DNA of 64,000 bases from Flavobacterium hibernum (GCF_000832125.1 NZ_JPRK01000011.1:400587-464586), one strand, 5' to 3'. Numbered from the stretch's first letter, positions 26,533 to 37,600 are shown. Numbers and translations: made by a program. The notes: generated by a model not told the origin, from the letters alone.

Positions 26533-28932
26533 TTATTTTATCCACTCTGTTTTAAGAGTCGTTTTTCCTTGTAACGGGTTTGATGTTACATCGAAATTGT
26601 TTCCGTTTTTGGTCACTTTTATTTCTTGTACTGCATCGCCGTCTGGTAAAAATACTTTGGCTGTCGCCGAAGTTATTTTGTCGCTTGCATAAACTTTCAA
26701 CGTCAATTTACTCCAATCCATATCTTTTGTAGATTGCGCTAATGCGATATGAGGCAATGCCGTTCCATCTTTTACTAAAACTACGATTGGCACTTCGCCC
26801 GCCTTAATTTTATGCCATCCTGATTGGTATACTTTTTTAGTTTGATAATCAATCCATGTTCCTTCCGGAAGGTAAACATCTCTTTCTGTAACTTCTTCAA
26901 AAAGTGGTGCAACTAAAATGCTTGATCCAAATAAATATTCATTGTCTACTAACCAAGCACCCGGATCATTTGGATATTCTACAAATAGAGCACGCATCAT
27001 TGGTAATCCTTTTTGAGAACTTTCTTTGGCCTGAGCGTAGATATATGGCATTAATTCGTAACGCATATTATCGGCTTTTCTAAATCCTTCTAAGAAATCT
27101 TTACTGTACAACCAAGGTTCGCGCGGAGGTTCTCCGTGGCTTCTTACGTGTGAAGTAAACATTCCGAAAGGCGCCCATCTTCTGTATAAATTCTCCGGTG
27201 ATTTTGTGGCAAATCCTCCCACATCATGACTCCAAAAACTGAATCCGCTTAATCCTAAAGAAAGTCCGCCGCGTAATTCTGCCGACATTGCTCCGTTTGA
27301 AGTTTCTGCATCTCCACCCCAATGTAACGGATAACGTTGACTTCCTGCCCATGTACTTCTTGCCCAGATTAAAGTGTAGCCTTTTTCTTTTTGAGTAATT
27401 TCGGCTACAGCCTTATTATATCTTAAAGGGTATAAATTGTGTTCATAAAAGCCTGTTCTTCCTGAATGGTAAATTCCGTCTGGCGGAGCTGCTTCTCCAA
27501 AATCAACTTTGAAAACCGAAACGCCCTGATCGAATAAATGTTTTAGTTTTGATTGATACCAAGTTACAGTTTCGGGATTTGAGAAATCTAAAACGGCATC
27601 TTCATACGGAAGATTTCCTTTGCGATCTCTAACTGCAAGATTTTTTTCCATTATTTCAGGGAACAAAGTGTTCTTTGGTGAGAAATAGGGTAATTGCCAT
27701 AGACACACATGGAAACCGTCGTCTTTTAAATCTGACATCATTTTTTGAGCATCCGGGAAACGATCTTTTGAAAACTCGTAATTGTTTCTCCAATCTACAT
27801 CAAACCAGCCAGTGTCGAAGTGAATTACGTCTGTTGGAATTTTATATTTACGTAAATCTTTGGCTACTTCGCGACCTTCTTTTTCTGTAAAATAGGTAAT
27901 TCTGCTCATCCAAAAACCAAAAGACCAAAGTGGTGGCATTGCAGCTTTTCCGGTTAAATCTGTGTATTGGTCTAAAATGTCTTTTGGCTCTCCGATAAAG
28001 AAGAACAAATCTGCTTCGTCGTCTCCAATGTACATTTCGTTTGCACTTCCAAAGTATTTTCCAAAATCAACTGTTATTGGTGTCGAATGGTGCATGAAAA
28101 CTCCGTAACCACGACTACTCATATAAAACGGAACGGGTTTGTACATGGTTTCATTTTGGATTCCGTTGGCATCATCTGTCCATAAAACAACTTTTTGTCC
28201 GCGTTTATTGAATTGCGTGAATGATTCTCCGCAACCAAATATTTTTTCATCTGGTTCTAAGCTAAAAGCCGCGCCCATACTTCTCGAATAATCGCTGTTT
28301 CTGCGCACATACGAGAACGGAAGTGTTGGTGTATAGGTATTTTTAAAATCAGTATCGTGAAGTGTACTTGTCAGCAGTTTTCCTTTTTCATCATAGATTT
28401 TTACGTGCCAAGGTTTTGTCAAAATTTCAACTCTTCCGTGTTTGCTTGTATAGCTGTGACCGCCTTCTATTTTAGCATATTTCCATAATTCCGGATGATT
28501 TGGCGCAACACCGTTAATCAACATTAGGGATTCTTTTTCCGGATGAAATTGTGGCCCTGAAGTAGTTTTGATTCTAATGGTTCTGTCTGAAACAAACTGA
28601 ATTTGAAATGGCAAAACAGGAGATTCTGCATATTCTGTTGTTGGAAATTCGTTTGCTTTTTCTACATCAGGTTTCATCATCATGTTGTTGAATGCCTGAC
28701 GTGTTTTATAATTGTATCTCAAATATTTGATGGTTCCTTTTGCTGTTGCAGGATCAAAAGAAGCCAATTCGTCTGCGAAATAAAAAGTGTTCAGATAGTT
28801 CTGAAAATCTTTGCTGATGTCTATTGGTGCGTTTAACACATCTGCATTCTGGATTTGAGCTGAGGCATTTGGAATTGTAAGAAGTCCAAAAGCGCAAATC
28901 GAAAACAAGGTTTTTAAATGTGATTTTTTCAT
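26533..28932 (-). CDS. Glycoside hydrolase family 31 (probable alpha-xylosidase)
   Basis: A 799-residue secreted enzyme. After a signal peptide (about 1-25) come the N-terminal beta-sandwich, the catalytic barrel and C-terminal beta-domains. The nucleophile is Asp477 in SVFKVDFGEAAPPDG and the acid/base is Asp541 in LHWGGDAETSNG; the spacing of 64 residues is like that of YicI-type alpha-xylosidases. The KVDFGE motif also matches that branch. Alpha-xylosidase is the hallmark side-chain enzyme of xyloglucan degradation, releasing xylose from the non-reducing end of oligosaccharides. Both neighbouring gaps carry GCCACAGATT-type inverted repeats. Confidence 0.92.
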   Translation of the reverse strand: MKKSHLKTLFSICAFGLLTIPNASAQIQNADVLNAPIDISKDFQNYLNTFYFADELASFDPATAKGTIKYLRYNYKTRQAFNNMMMKPDVEKANEFPTTEYAESPVLPFQIQFVSDRTIRIKTTSGPQFHPEKESLMLINGVAPNHPELWKYAKIEGGHSYTSKHGRVEILTKPWHVKIYDEKGKLLTSTLHDTDFKNTYTPTLPFSYVRRNSDYSRSMGAAFSLEPDEKIFGCGESFTQFNKRGQKVVLWTDDANGIQNETMYKPVPFYMSSRGYGVFMHHSTPITVDFGKYFGSANEMYIGDDEADLFFFIGEPKDILDQYTDLTGKAAMPPLWSFGFWMSRITYFTEKEGREVAKDLRKYKIPTDVIHFDTGWFDVDWRNNYEFSKDRFPDAQKMMSDLKDDGFHVCLWQLPYFSPKNTLFPEIMEKNLAVRDRKGNLPYEDAVLDFSNPETVTWYQSKLKHLFDQGVSVFKVDFGEAAPPDGIYHSGRTGFYEHNLYPLRYNKAVAEITQKEKGYTLIWARSTWAGSQRYPLHWGGDAETSNGAMSAELRGGLSLGLSGFSFWSHDVGGFATKSPENLYRRWAPFGMFTSHVRSHGEPPREPWLYSKDFLEGFRKADNMRYELMPYIYAQAKESSQKGLPMMRALFVEYPNDPGAWLVDNEYLFGSSILVAPLFEEVTERDVYLPEGTWIDYQTKKVYQSGWHKIKAGEVPIVVLVKDGTALPHIALAQSTKDMDWSKLTLKVYASDKITSATAKVFLPDGDAVQEIKVTKNGNNFDVTSNPLQGKTTLKTEWIK

Positions 28933-28951
28933 TAGTTATTTTTTATTTTTT

Positions 28952-29040
28952 GCCACAGATTAAAAGAATTCGAAAGGATTTTTTTCTTTTCTCTCGCAGA
29001 TCATGCAGATTTAAATCTTTTTAATCCTTTAATCTGTGGC
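28952..29040. repeat. Second GCCACAGATT-family inverted repeat, between GH2 and GH31 genes
   Basis: GCCACAGATTAAA (28952-28964) pairs with TTTAATCTGTGGC (29028-29040). The loop contains CGCAGATCATGCAGATTTAAA, close to the loop of the element at 26392-26522. Two copies flanking the GH31 gene on both sides could also act as a substrate for recombination. Confidence 0.65.
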
Positions 29041-29068
29041 TATACTTAAATTTCAAAAATTAGAAAAC

Positions 29069-31564
29069 TTATTCTGTTGTAATTACAATTGTGGCTTGTT
29101 TTAGTCCATTAGCTTTAGCGGTTAATTCTAATCTTCCTGTTTTATTTTCGGATTGAACTATAACTAAACATTTTCCTGCCAAAGCCGTATGTTTATTTCC
29201 TTTATACGGTTCGTGGCTAACTGGATCACCGCTACAAACGCCTACGATTTTTCCATTTCCTTTTAATGAGAAATTGATCTCGTTATTTGCATTTGGCGCT
29301 AAAGTTCCTTTTGCATCTAAAATATCAACTGTAACAAATGACAAATCATTTCCATCGGCTTTAATTGTACTTCTATCTGCAGTAAGTTTTAGATTATCTG
29401 GATTTCCGGCTGTTTTGATTTCGGTTTCCAGAACTGTTTTTCCGTCTTTACGAGAAATTGCTTTTAGTGTTCCGGCTTGAAAAGGTATTCTCCACATTAC
29501 ATGTAAATCATCTCCTTTTTTACTACGAACGCCTACTGATTTTCCGTTAAGGAAAAGTTCAACCTCATCTGCTTTATTATAATATGCCCAAACGTCTACG
29601 GTTTGTCCTGCTTTCCAGTTCCAATGTGGAAAAATGTGTAGCACGGTTTTATCTGTCCATTCGCTTTGATACATATAATAAACGTCTTTTGGGAAACCGG
29701 CTAAATCTACAATTCCGAAATAAGAACTTACAGACGGCCACTCGTAAGGTGTTGGTTCTCCGATGTAATCGAAACCTGTCCAAATATACATTCCTGAAAG
29801 ATAATCATGTTTTTTGATAATTTTCCAAGTTGCTTCGTGTGTTGAACCCCAAGGTGTTTGCGTTTGATCATAAGCTGAAACGGTGTTTCCGGGATTTCCA
29901 TCGGTAAATTTTAAATCCCATCGTACTGGCCATTTTTTATTGACATCTGAAACTGCATCATAATATCCGCGAGTTTGTAAACCCGAAGTTGTTTCGGTTG
30001 CGATAAAAGGTGTGTTTGGGAAATTCTTTTGATGATGCTCATAGGTTTGATGTGCATAATTGTAACCTATTAAATCTAAAATACCGGATGCGGCAAGTGG
30101 ATTAATTTGAACATTTTTCTTTTCGAATTGTAATGTTACGTCGTCAATATTCATATTTACCGGCGGATTCATCGCTGCGGTTAGCGGACGTGTTTTATCA
30201 TATTGACGTGTTATTGCGGCCAATTCTTTTGCGATTGTTATGCCAGTTTCACTCCATTGTTCTGGAATTTCGTTCCCAATACTCCAGATAAAAATACTTG
30301 GATGATTACGGTCGCGAAGCAATTGATCTACTAAATCTTTTTTATGCCATTTGTCCCAATCGTTTCCGTAATCGTATTTGGTTTTGGTTTGTTTCCACAT
30401 ATCAAAAGCTTCATCCATGACAATGAAACCCATTTTATCGCATAAGTCTAAAAGTTCGGGAGCAGGCGGATTGTGTGATGTTCTAATTCCGTTTACGCCC
30501 ATTTCTTTCAGGATTTCTAACTGACGTGCGATGGCACGCGTATTGATTGCTGCACCTAATGGCCCTAAATCGTGATGCATACAAACTCCTTTTATTTTAA
30601 CTTGTTTTCCGTTTAAAATAAAACCTTTATTTAAATCGAATTTAAAATCTCTGATTCCGAATTTCGTTTTATACTCATCTACAACTTTATTGTCAAGCGA
30701 AATTTCCGTAACTGCTGTATACAATTCTGGTTTTTCAACCGACCATAAAATAGGATTCGGCACTTCGATTTGTTGTTTGATAGTTTGATTGGCATTTGCA
30801 CCAATTGTTATATTTTGATTAGTCGATTTTATTCTTCTAAGATCACTTCCGACACCATAAAAAATAGTTGTTGTTACGGTTGCTTTTTTTGAATCTGAAT
30901 TCTGATTTTGAATTGTGGTTTCAAAATTTACCGAAGCATTTTCGGTCGTAACTTTTGGTGTTGTCACATAGGTTCCCCATTGTGCAACGTGTAGTTTATC
31001 TGTGGTTTCGATCCAGACGTTTCTAAAAATTCCTGATCCTGAATACCAACGTGAATTGGGTTGTTTTGAATTGTCAACCTTTACAATAATTTCATTGTTT
31101 TTGTCTCCATAATTTAAATAAGAGGAGATGTCATATTGAAAACCTATATATCCATTTGGACGTTTTCCTAAATAATGTCCGTTTACCCAAACTTCGCTGT
31201 CTTTGTAAACGCCATCAAAAGTAATTGAAGTGACTTTGCTACTATCTGCAGCAGCAACTTTGAATGTTTTTTTGTACCAGCCTAATCCTCCGTTTAATGA
31301 TCCTCCGCCATATCCGGCCGGACTTTTTTCATCAAATTTTCCTTCAATACTCCAATCATGAGGAACATTTAGTGTTCGCCATTGTGTCGAAGCGCCAATA
31401 GTATCTTTGTCTTTTATACTATCATTTAAATGAAAACTCCAATCTGAATTAAAAGAAACTTTTCGATTAATAAATTTTTCATCACTTGATGTTTTGCATC
31501 CTGTTAGTAACAGAAAGCTGACAAAAAGTAATCCTATTTTTTTATATAAAGTAAACTGAAACAT
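29069..31564 (-). CDS. Glycoside hydrolase family 2 (probable beta-galactosidase) lipoprotein
   Basis: An 831-residue lipoprotein with Cys23 (LLLTGC). The order is sugar-binding jelly-roll domain (about 30-200, FNSDWSFHLND), immunoglobulin-like domain, GH2 barrel, and C-terminal beta-domains. In the barrel, KGVCMHHDLGPLGAAIN and GIRTSHNPPAPELLDLCD are the usual GH2 blocks, the acid/base is Glu432 in SIGNEIPEQW and the nucleophile Glu524 in FIATETTSGL. In a xyloglucan locus it would remove galactose from the side chains after the fucosidase has acted. It begins 77 bases after the glycan-binding protein gene, across a stem-loop. Confidence 0.92.
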   Translation of the reverse strand: MFQFTLYKKIGLLFVSFLLLTGCKTSSDEKFINRKVSFNSDWSFHLNDSIKDKDTIGASTQWRTLNVPHDWSIEGKFDEKSPAGYGGGSLNGGLGWYKKTFKVAAADSSKVTSITFDGVYKDSEVWVNGHYLGKRPNGYIGFQYDISSYLNYGDKNNEIIVKVDNSKQPNSRWYSGSGIFRNVWIETTDKLHVAQWGTYVTTPKVTTENASVNFETTIQNQNSDSKKATVTTTIFYGVGSDLRRIKSTNQNITIGANANQTIKQQIEVPNPILWSVEKPELYTAVTEISLDNKVVDEYKTKFGIRDFKFDLNKGFILNGKQVKIKGVCMHHDLGPLGAAINTRAIARQLEILKEMGVNGIRTSHNPPAPELLDLCDKMGFIVMDEAFDMWKQTKTKYDYGNDWDKWHKKDLVDQLLRDRNHPSIFIWSIGNEIPEQWSETGITIAKELAAITRQYDKTRPLTAAMNPPVNMNIDDVTLQFEKKNVQINPLAASGILDLIGYNYAHQTYEHHQKNFPNTPFIATETTSGLQTRGYYDAVSDVNKKWPVRWDLKFTDGNPGNTVSAYDQTQTPWGSTHEATWKIIKKHDYLSGMYIWTGFDYIGEPTPYEWPSVSSYFGIVDLAGFPKDVYYMYQSEWTDKTVLHIFPHWNWKAGQTVDVWAYYNKADEVELFLNGKSVGVRSKKGDDLHVMWRIPFQAGTLKAISRKDGKTVLETEIKTAGNPDNLKLTADRSTIKADGNDLSFVTVDILDAKGTLAPNANNEINFSLKGNGKIVGVCSGDPVSHEPYKGNKHTALAGKCLVIVQSENKTGRLELTAKANGLKQATIVITTE

Positions 31565-31581
31565 AGTATTAGAGATTTTAA

Positions 31582-31620
31582 AATAACCTGAAAGCAGTTC
31601 AACACTTCTTTCAGGTTATT
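31582..31620. terminator. Stem-loop after the SusC-SusD-SGBP genes (possible attenuator)
   Basis: AATAACCTGAAAG (31582-31594) pairs perfectly with CTTTCAGGTTATT (31608-31620). It lies just downstream of the surface glycan-binding protein gene on the transcribed strand and before the enzyme genes. Only a weak T-rich tract follows on the minus strand (TTATTTTAAAA), so partial termination or 3'-end protection is more likely than a full stop. Confidence 0.6.
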
Positions 31621-31641
31621 GTTAAACTAAAAATGTATAAT

Positions 31642-33024
31642 TTAAGGAATTATGTAATGGAAAACGAACCATTCATCTTTAGATGTATCGTACGATGTTC
31701 CTAACCAAATACCTTTTTGCAAATAATCTTTATTATATGCTTTAACTACTTTAATAACATGTGCAGTTGGATTCATCCAGCTTGTTGAATTTTGAAGAAG
31801 TGTTTCTCCTCCTAAATCAATTTCATTGGTTGCTGCTTTGATGGTAAAAATTCCTGAAGTTACAACTCCATTTTGACTGCGGGTATAATTAAGTTTACCT
31901 CCCCATTGATCAAAACGAATCCAAGAATTACCTGAGATTGCTGTCCAATCATCATTCCATCCCCAATTGTAAGAGCTTGAAGCGCCAGTTGTCCAACCAA
32001 TTCCTTTTCCAACCCAGTCAACTGGATTTCCTTTTCCGTCCAGATTCCAAACTCTTCCTGCGCCTGTTCCTCCTGTTAACATGGTTAACAATTCGCCTGG
32101 AGCAAAAGTAGGATTAAAGCCTTCGTCAAGAACTGGATCTGTTACTACAGGAACATAATGGTCTGCATAATCTTTAGAAACAAAGTTCCAAATATACCAC
32201 CATTGACCTTCACTATTGGTTCTAAGTACTGCTATTCTTAATTGATTTTCAGTAAGTGTTAGCACTCTTAAACCGTTGCTCCAGTTACTTGCATTAGCAA
32301 TATAATTATCTGGTCTTAGAATAGTTGCTCCGGTTGTGGTTAAAGTGTGTGCATTAATATCTAAGAAATAAGATCCACTTTGAACCGTTGTTCCGTTAGC
32401 TTCGCTAACTGTCATGAAAGGTCCTCCATCAAGGCTAAATGTCATGTATCTTCCCCAATGCATATCTGCATCTGTACTAGAATTTGCATTACCAGCCGGT
32501 TCCCAGTTTGGAGTAAATTTATTCCACTCTACTACTGTACTCGGATCTGCATAAGACATTGCGCCTTGAGCTAAACCATATTTACCATTGTCTGCTATCC
32601 ACGATTTCTTTTTACCAACTCCACCAGATAATGCAGTCCATAGCGGATCGTTTACATAACTTAAATTATCCTTGGTTACTGTAATGGTTACAGGGTCTAA
32701 CTCGACAATTCCGCCGCCTGTTACGGCAGTAATCTTGATAGTGTAATTTCCTTTAAAGGCATATTTTACTGTTTCTGTTGCTTTGCTGGATTTTCCTGTA
32801 ACGTAATCCCAAGTAAGCACAACTCCTGGAGTTGTGTTTTTTAGTAAAACGGTATTTCCTCCTGGGTCTACTACAAAATCCTGAGTTATTTCGTAGTGTA
32901 TATCGGATTTAGCCAATGGTTCGTCTAGCGAATAGGTTTCTGGGGAACAAGATGATACTAGCATTAGTGCTGCTAACATCAAAAATGATGTAATTACTAA
33001 TTTTATATTTTTCATTTTTTTCAT
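31642..33024 (-). CDS. Surface glycan-binding lipoprotein of the PUL (SusE-position)
   Basis: A 460-residue lipoprotein with Cys26 (MLVSSC). An N-terminal Ig/PKD-like domain (about 35-118, VVDPGGNTVLLKNTTPGVVLTWDY) is followed by two related beta-rich domains, about 125-290 and 300-460. Both start with a similar block (LWTALSGGVGKKKSW and LLTMLTGGTGAGRVW), contain a SGSYFLDINAHTL / SGIFTIKAATNEI segment and end with an aromatic strand. It sits directly after susD with 13 bases between, where SusE/SGBP-B proteins are usually encoded, so it should bind the polysaccharide on the cell surface. Sequence family cannot be named by eye. The Met four codons in (33015) is an alternative start. Confidence 0.82.
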   Translation of the reverse strand: MKKMKNIKLVITSFLMLAALMLVSSCSPETYSLDEPLAKSDIHYEITQDFVVDPGGNTVLLKNTTPGVVLTWDYVTGKSSKATETVKYAFKGNYTIKITAVTGGGIVELDPVTITVTKDNLSYVNDPLWTALSGGVGKKKSWIADNGKYGLAQGAMSYADPSTVVEWNKFTPNWEPAGNANSSTDADMHWGRYMTFSLDGGPFMTVSEANGTTVQSGSYFLDINAHTLTTTGATILRPDNYIANASNWSNGLRVLTLTENQLRIAVLRTNSEGQWWYIWNFVSKDYADHYVPVVTDPVLDEGFNPTFAPGELLTMLTGGTGAGRVWNLDGKGNPVDWVGKGIGWTTGASSSYNWGWNDDWTAISGNSWIRFDQWGGKLNYTRSQNGVVTSGIFTIKAATNEIDLGGETLLQNSTSWMNPTAHVIKVVKAYNKDYLQKGIWLGTSYDTSKDEWFVFHYIIP

Positions 33025-33037
33025 TTTTTAGTTAAAA

Positions 33038-34612
33038 TTACCAACCAGCATTTTGTTTTAAAACTCCGCCAGACAATGTGATTTGTGTATTTGGAATTTG
33101 TTGCAATCCTTTTGTTGCCTGGATTTTTGCTGCCGAAATTGTTTTTGTTCCTGCAACTCCACCACTTAACAATGTTGTCGTTTCTGCAATTGTTCCAGAA
33201 GCTTTTCCAATTCCCTGACGCAATAAATCGTAATATCTAATACCTTCAAGTGCAAACTCTAAATGTCTTTCGTTCATGATATTATCGAAATTTACGGGTA
33301 GAGAAACAAAATTCTCTTTGTAAGCTCTTTTTCTAACATCATCAAAATAAGCCTGAGCATTTCCGCTTCCTAACTCTGCAGCCATTAATAAAACATCAGA
33401 ATATCTTAATACTACATAATCCTGAAATTGACTTATATCCCAAAACTGACTTCCCATAGTAAGCGGAAGATCTTTTCCGTCTTTGTCTACCATTGGTGAA
33501 TATTTTTTGTTGTAGTAACCTGTATATTCTCTTTGACTGTTTAGCTTGTCGAATTTTATTTTTTCTTCGTCAATTCCAATCATTGTGGCTACACGTCTTG
33601 TATCTGTAGCGGTGTAAGCTTTCCATAATTTAGAATTTACAGTAACTCCCCATCCACGTCCGTAAGGGTAAGATGAGAATTCTCTCATTCCAAACATTAC
33701 TAACCAATGGTTACCATCTGTATTTCCGTTATAATCACTTGTGTATGTATATTTTATAGAGAACACGATTTCTTTGTTGTTTTCTCCTGCATATTTATCC
33801 ACTGATGCTGCTGGCCATAAAGTAGAAAAATCTGCTACTAAACCATGACCACTAGTTGCAATAACATCTTCTAAGTGTCCTAAAGCTTGTGTTTTAGTTA
33901 CTACTCCGGCTAAATCTGCTTTTCCGTAATATCCTGTGTAGTATAAATATACACGTCCAAGAAGTGATTTTGCAGCCCATTTTGTAATACGTCCGCTAGT
34001 TGTAGACGTATATGCACCGCTTGGTAAGTTGTTTGCAGCAAATACTAAATCTTGTGCGATTACCTTATAAATTTCTTCTGGTGCTGCTTGCGGAATATTT
34101 TCGGTAGAAGGAGCTGTTAACAACGGCACACTTCCCCACAAACGTACCATTTCGAAATAAAGATAAGCTCTGATAAATTTCGTTTCTGACTCGTAAGTAT
34201 TCTTTAAAACAGTATTTCCTTTCCAGTCGATTTGATCTATTTTAGATAAGAAAACATTACAACGAAAAAGTGCTTTGTAATATGCAATCCAGTTGTTGTT
34301 CAATAAATCAATATCGGAAGGAGAACGTGTAATATCAAACTCATCAATAGCCGCATAACTGTATCCATCTGAATTTCCAGTTCCTCCAAAACAATCGTCA
34401 GACATTACTTCGCTAATAACAGGAATTCCTAATCCTCCTGCTCCAGTTGCTACTTGCATTCCATCATAACAACCTACTAATGCTGCATAAGCGTCATCTG
34501 TTGTTTTATAAAAATTTGTATCTGTTTGTTGTACTAAAGGTTCTGTTTCTAAACTGCAAGAACCCAGCGACAATAAACTCAAACAGAAAATATATAGATA
34601 TGTATTTTTCAT
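33038..34612 (-). CDS. SusD/RagB-family glycan-binding lipoprotein
   Basis: A 524-residue surface lipoprotein with Cys19 (LSLGSC) that covers the SusC barrel and captures oligosaccharides. The mainly helical SusD fold is recognisable from FYKTTDDAYAALVGCYDGM near the N terminus, the TPR-like segment FIRAYLYFEMVRLWGSVPLLTAP, RITKWAAKSLLGRVYLYYTGYYG, and the C-terminal block NIMNERHLEFALEGIRYYDLLRQG. It begins 11 bases after the susC stop, and the two are surely co-expressed. Confidence 0.95.
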   Translation of the reverse strand: MKNTYLYIFCLSLLSLGSCSLETEPLVQQTDTNFYKTTDDAYAALVGCYDGMQVATGAGGLGIPVISEVMSDDCFGGTGNSDGYSYAAIDEFDITRSPSDIDLLNNNWIAYYKALFRCNVFLSKIDQIDWKGNTVLKNTYESETKFIRAYLYFEMVRLWGSVPLLTAPSTENIPQAAPEEIYKVIAQDLVFAANNLPSGAYTSTTSGRITKWAAKSLLGRVYLYYTGYYGKADLAGVVTKTQALGHLEDVIATSGHGLVADFSTLWPAASVDKYAGENNKEIVFSIKYTYTSDYNGNTDGNHWLVMFGMREFSSYPYGRGWGVTVNSKLWKAYTATDTRRVATMIGIDEEKIKFDKLNSQREYTGYYNKKYSPMVDKDGKDLPLTMGSQFWDISQFQDYVVLRYSDVLLMAAELGSGNAQAYFDDVRKRAYKENFVSLPVNFDNIMNERHLEFALEGIRYYDLLRQGIGKASGTIAETTTLLSGGVAGTKTISAAKIQATKGLQQIPNTQITLSGGVLKQNAGW

Positions 34613-34623
34613 CTTTTTATTTA

Positions 34624-37600
34624 TTAAAGTTTAACATTTAATCCCAACATGAATGTTCTTGGTCTCGGGTAATACCCAACATCTACACCTGATGAAAACT
34701 TTTGATCATCATTTGAAGAACCAAATCCAATTTCAGGATCCATACCATTGTATTTTGTAAAAGTGTAAAGGTTTAATACTGAAAAGTAAACTCTGAACTG
34801 GCTTGCAAAAAATGGTTTTGATTGTTTCAGTTTCGCTAAATCGAATCCTAATGTAACCGTGCTAATTCTTAAGAAATCTCCGTTTTGAACATACAAATCT
34901 GAAAATTGTGTGAAGTTTCTATTGTCTTCTGTTACTCTTGGTATTGTGTTCGAAGATCCTTCTCCATGCCAACGATCTAATATTGCAGAAGTATAGTTTC
35001 CATAAGCACCTGCTTGGTTTCTATACGATTGTACAAGTTGATTTCCTGCTACTCCATTTGCCATTAATGAAAAATCGAATGCTTTGTAACTTGCAGACAA
35101 TGAGAAACCATACGTAAAGTCCGGATTTGGATTTCCAATATTGGTTTTATCTGTTGCGTCTATTTTATCATCTCCGTTTGTGTTTACATAAATAATGTCT
35201 CCAGGAGCTGCATTTGGCTGTAATACCACACCATTTGCTGATTTATAATTGTCGATTTGCGCTTGATTCTGAAAAACACCACCTGTTTTATATCCCCAGA
35301 AATAACCTAAAGGCTGTCCGTTTTCTGCTCTGTAAAACTCACCGGCATTATCATAAAGTTCATTGTTTAATCCGTGAATAAGTCCGTCTACAGTTGGTAT
35401 TTTACCCACTTCATTTTTATTATAAGCACCGTTTGCACTAATGCTATAATTAAAATCTCCAATTTTATTTTGGTAATTTAAACTTAACTCGACTCCTTTA
35501 TTCACGACATCTCCACCATTAATAAAGGGTGCATCGGCACCGGCAGTTGCCAAAATTGGTGCTAGAACTAACCAATTTTTATTTGTTTTTTGGTACACAT
35601 CAAAAGTTACATTCAATGCATTGTTTAAAAATCTTGCATCTAAACCAAGGTCAATTTGCTCTGACGTTTCCCATTTTACATTGGTATTTGATATGTTTTG
35701 CGGATAAGCACCAGGTGTCAGAACGCCTTCTTCATTTCCAAAATTGTAATTCGTATTATTTGATTTAATTAATGCTAAATACTGAAACGATCTAATGCTT
35801 TGGTTACCAACTTGTCCCCAACTCGCTCTTAGTTTAAGAAAGTTGAATACTTTTGAATCTCTTAAAAAATCTTCGTTTGAAGCTACCCAACCTCCAGATA
35901 CTGAAGGAAAATAACCCCATTGATTTCCCGGAGCAAATTTAGAAGATCCATCGGCTCTAATGGTAGCATTTAATAAGTAGGTTTCTTTATAATTGTAGTT
36001 TAATCTTCCAAAATAAGACATTAACTTATTTTCTTCTTTTTTACCTTTAATCGCAATTTTAGCTCCGTCTTTGTTTGTAGTATTATCTATCCAGGCATGT
36101 TCTAAATCGTTAAAAACAGAATCTGCATTGGTAACTTCTACTGAAGTTGCGTCGTAATTAATAAACGATGTACCAACCATTGTTTCAAAATGATGATTCT
36201 CGGCAGCATTAAATTTATAAGACACTAAGTTATCCCATGTAATGCTTTTATTTTTGCTCATGTTTTGATTTACTTTATCAAAAGCAGTGTTTGCATAAAT
36301 TGACAATTGATATTTAGGCGTGTACGAATGTCCTTCAGACACGTAATAATCAAGCCCCAAAGTAGTTTTAAATGTCAGGTTTTTTATAGGTTCAATTTGC
36401 AAATAAACATTCCCTAATAATTTTTGATTATTACTTTCATTTTGATTGGTATACTCCATTAAAGCATAAGGATTTGCTGTACCAGCTATCCAAGGTTCTG
36501 TGCTGTTTGTGGTATCAAAATAATTTCCGTTTTTATCGTACATTGGCAATAAAGGCGAAACCTGAAAAGCACTTCTTAATGCATTGTTGTATTGATTACC
36601 AACACCAATACCATTTTTATCGACGTAAGCAAAACTTAAATTTTGTCCAATTGTTACGACGTCTTTATAAAGTTTGTGTTCAGAATTGAATCTGAAATTA
36701 TAACGTCCGTAGTTAGATAAATCTTTACCTCCAACAACTCCTTCTTGTCCTAAATAAGACAATGATGTAGAATATACTGAGGTATCTGAACCACCCGAAG
36801 CACCAAAAGAAAAGTTTTTAGTTGCAGCATTGTCTGTCAACATTTTATCCATCCAATTCGTTCCTTTTCCTAATCCGGCTATTTGACTATTGGTGAAATA
36901 AGGATTTTTACCAGAGTTTACCGCTGCTTCGTTTAATATTGTAGCATATTCTGTTGCATCTAATAAATCTACTTTTCTAGCTACAGATTGTACTCCGTAA
37001 TATTGATCGAAAGTAATTTTTCCAGGAGCTCCTCTTTTTCCTTTTTTAGTAGTTACCAAAACAACTCCATTTGCAGCTTGAGAACCGTAGATTGCAGCAG
37101 AAGCAGCATCTTTAAGTACAGAAATAGATTCGATATCAGAGTTACTTAAATAAGAAATATCACCCGTAAGAATTCCGTCAACTACATACAACGGGCTACT
37201 CCCCGCTACAGAACCAACTCCTCTTATCACTACTTTCAAAGCTTCTCCCGGTTGCCCTGAAGTAGAAGTAATTTGAAGTCCCGCCGCTTGACCCTGAAGT
37301 GCCTGCAATGCATTTGTAGTATTCGTTTTGGCAAGATTATCTCCGCTAACCTGAGTAACGGCATTGGTTACCAGTGTTTTCTTTTGAGAACCATAACCTA
37401 TCACGACAACTTCTTTTAAGTCTGCCGCTTCTGTTAATAAAGTAACATTAATTGTTTTTTGAGTTCCAACTGTAATGCGTTGTGTTTTAAATCCCATGAA
37501 ACTGATTACAATTACGTTGCCCGCTTTTGCCTCCAGTTTAAAATTTCCATCAAAATCTGTTGATGTTCCCGTTTTCGTTCCTTCGATTGCTATGGAAGCA

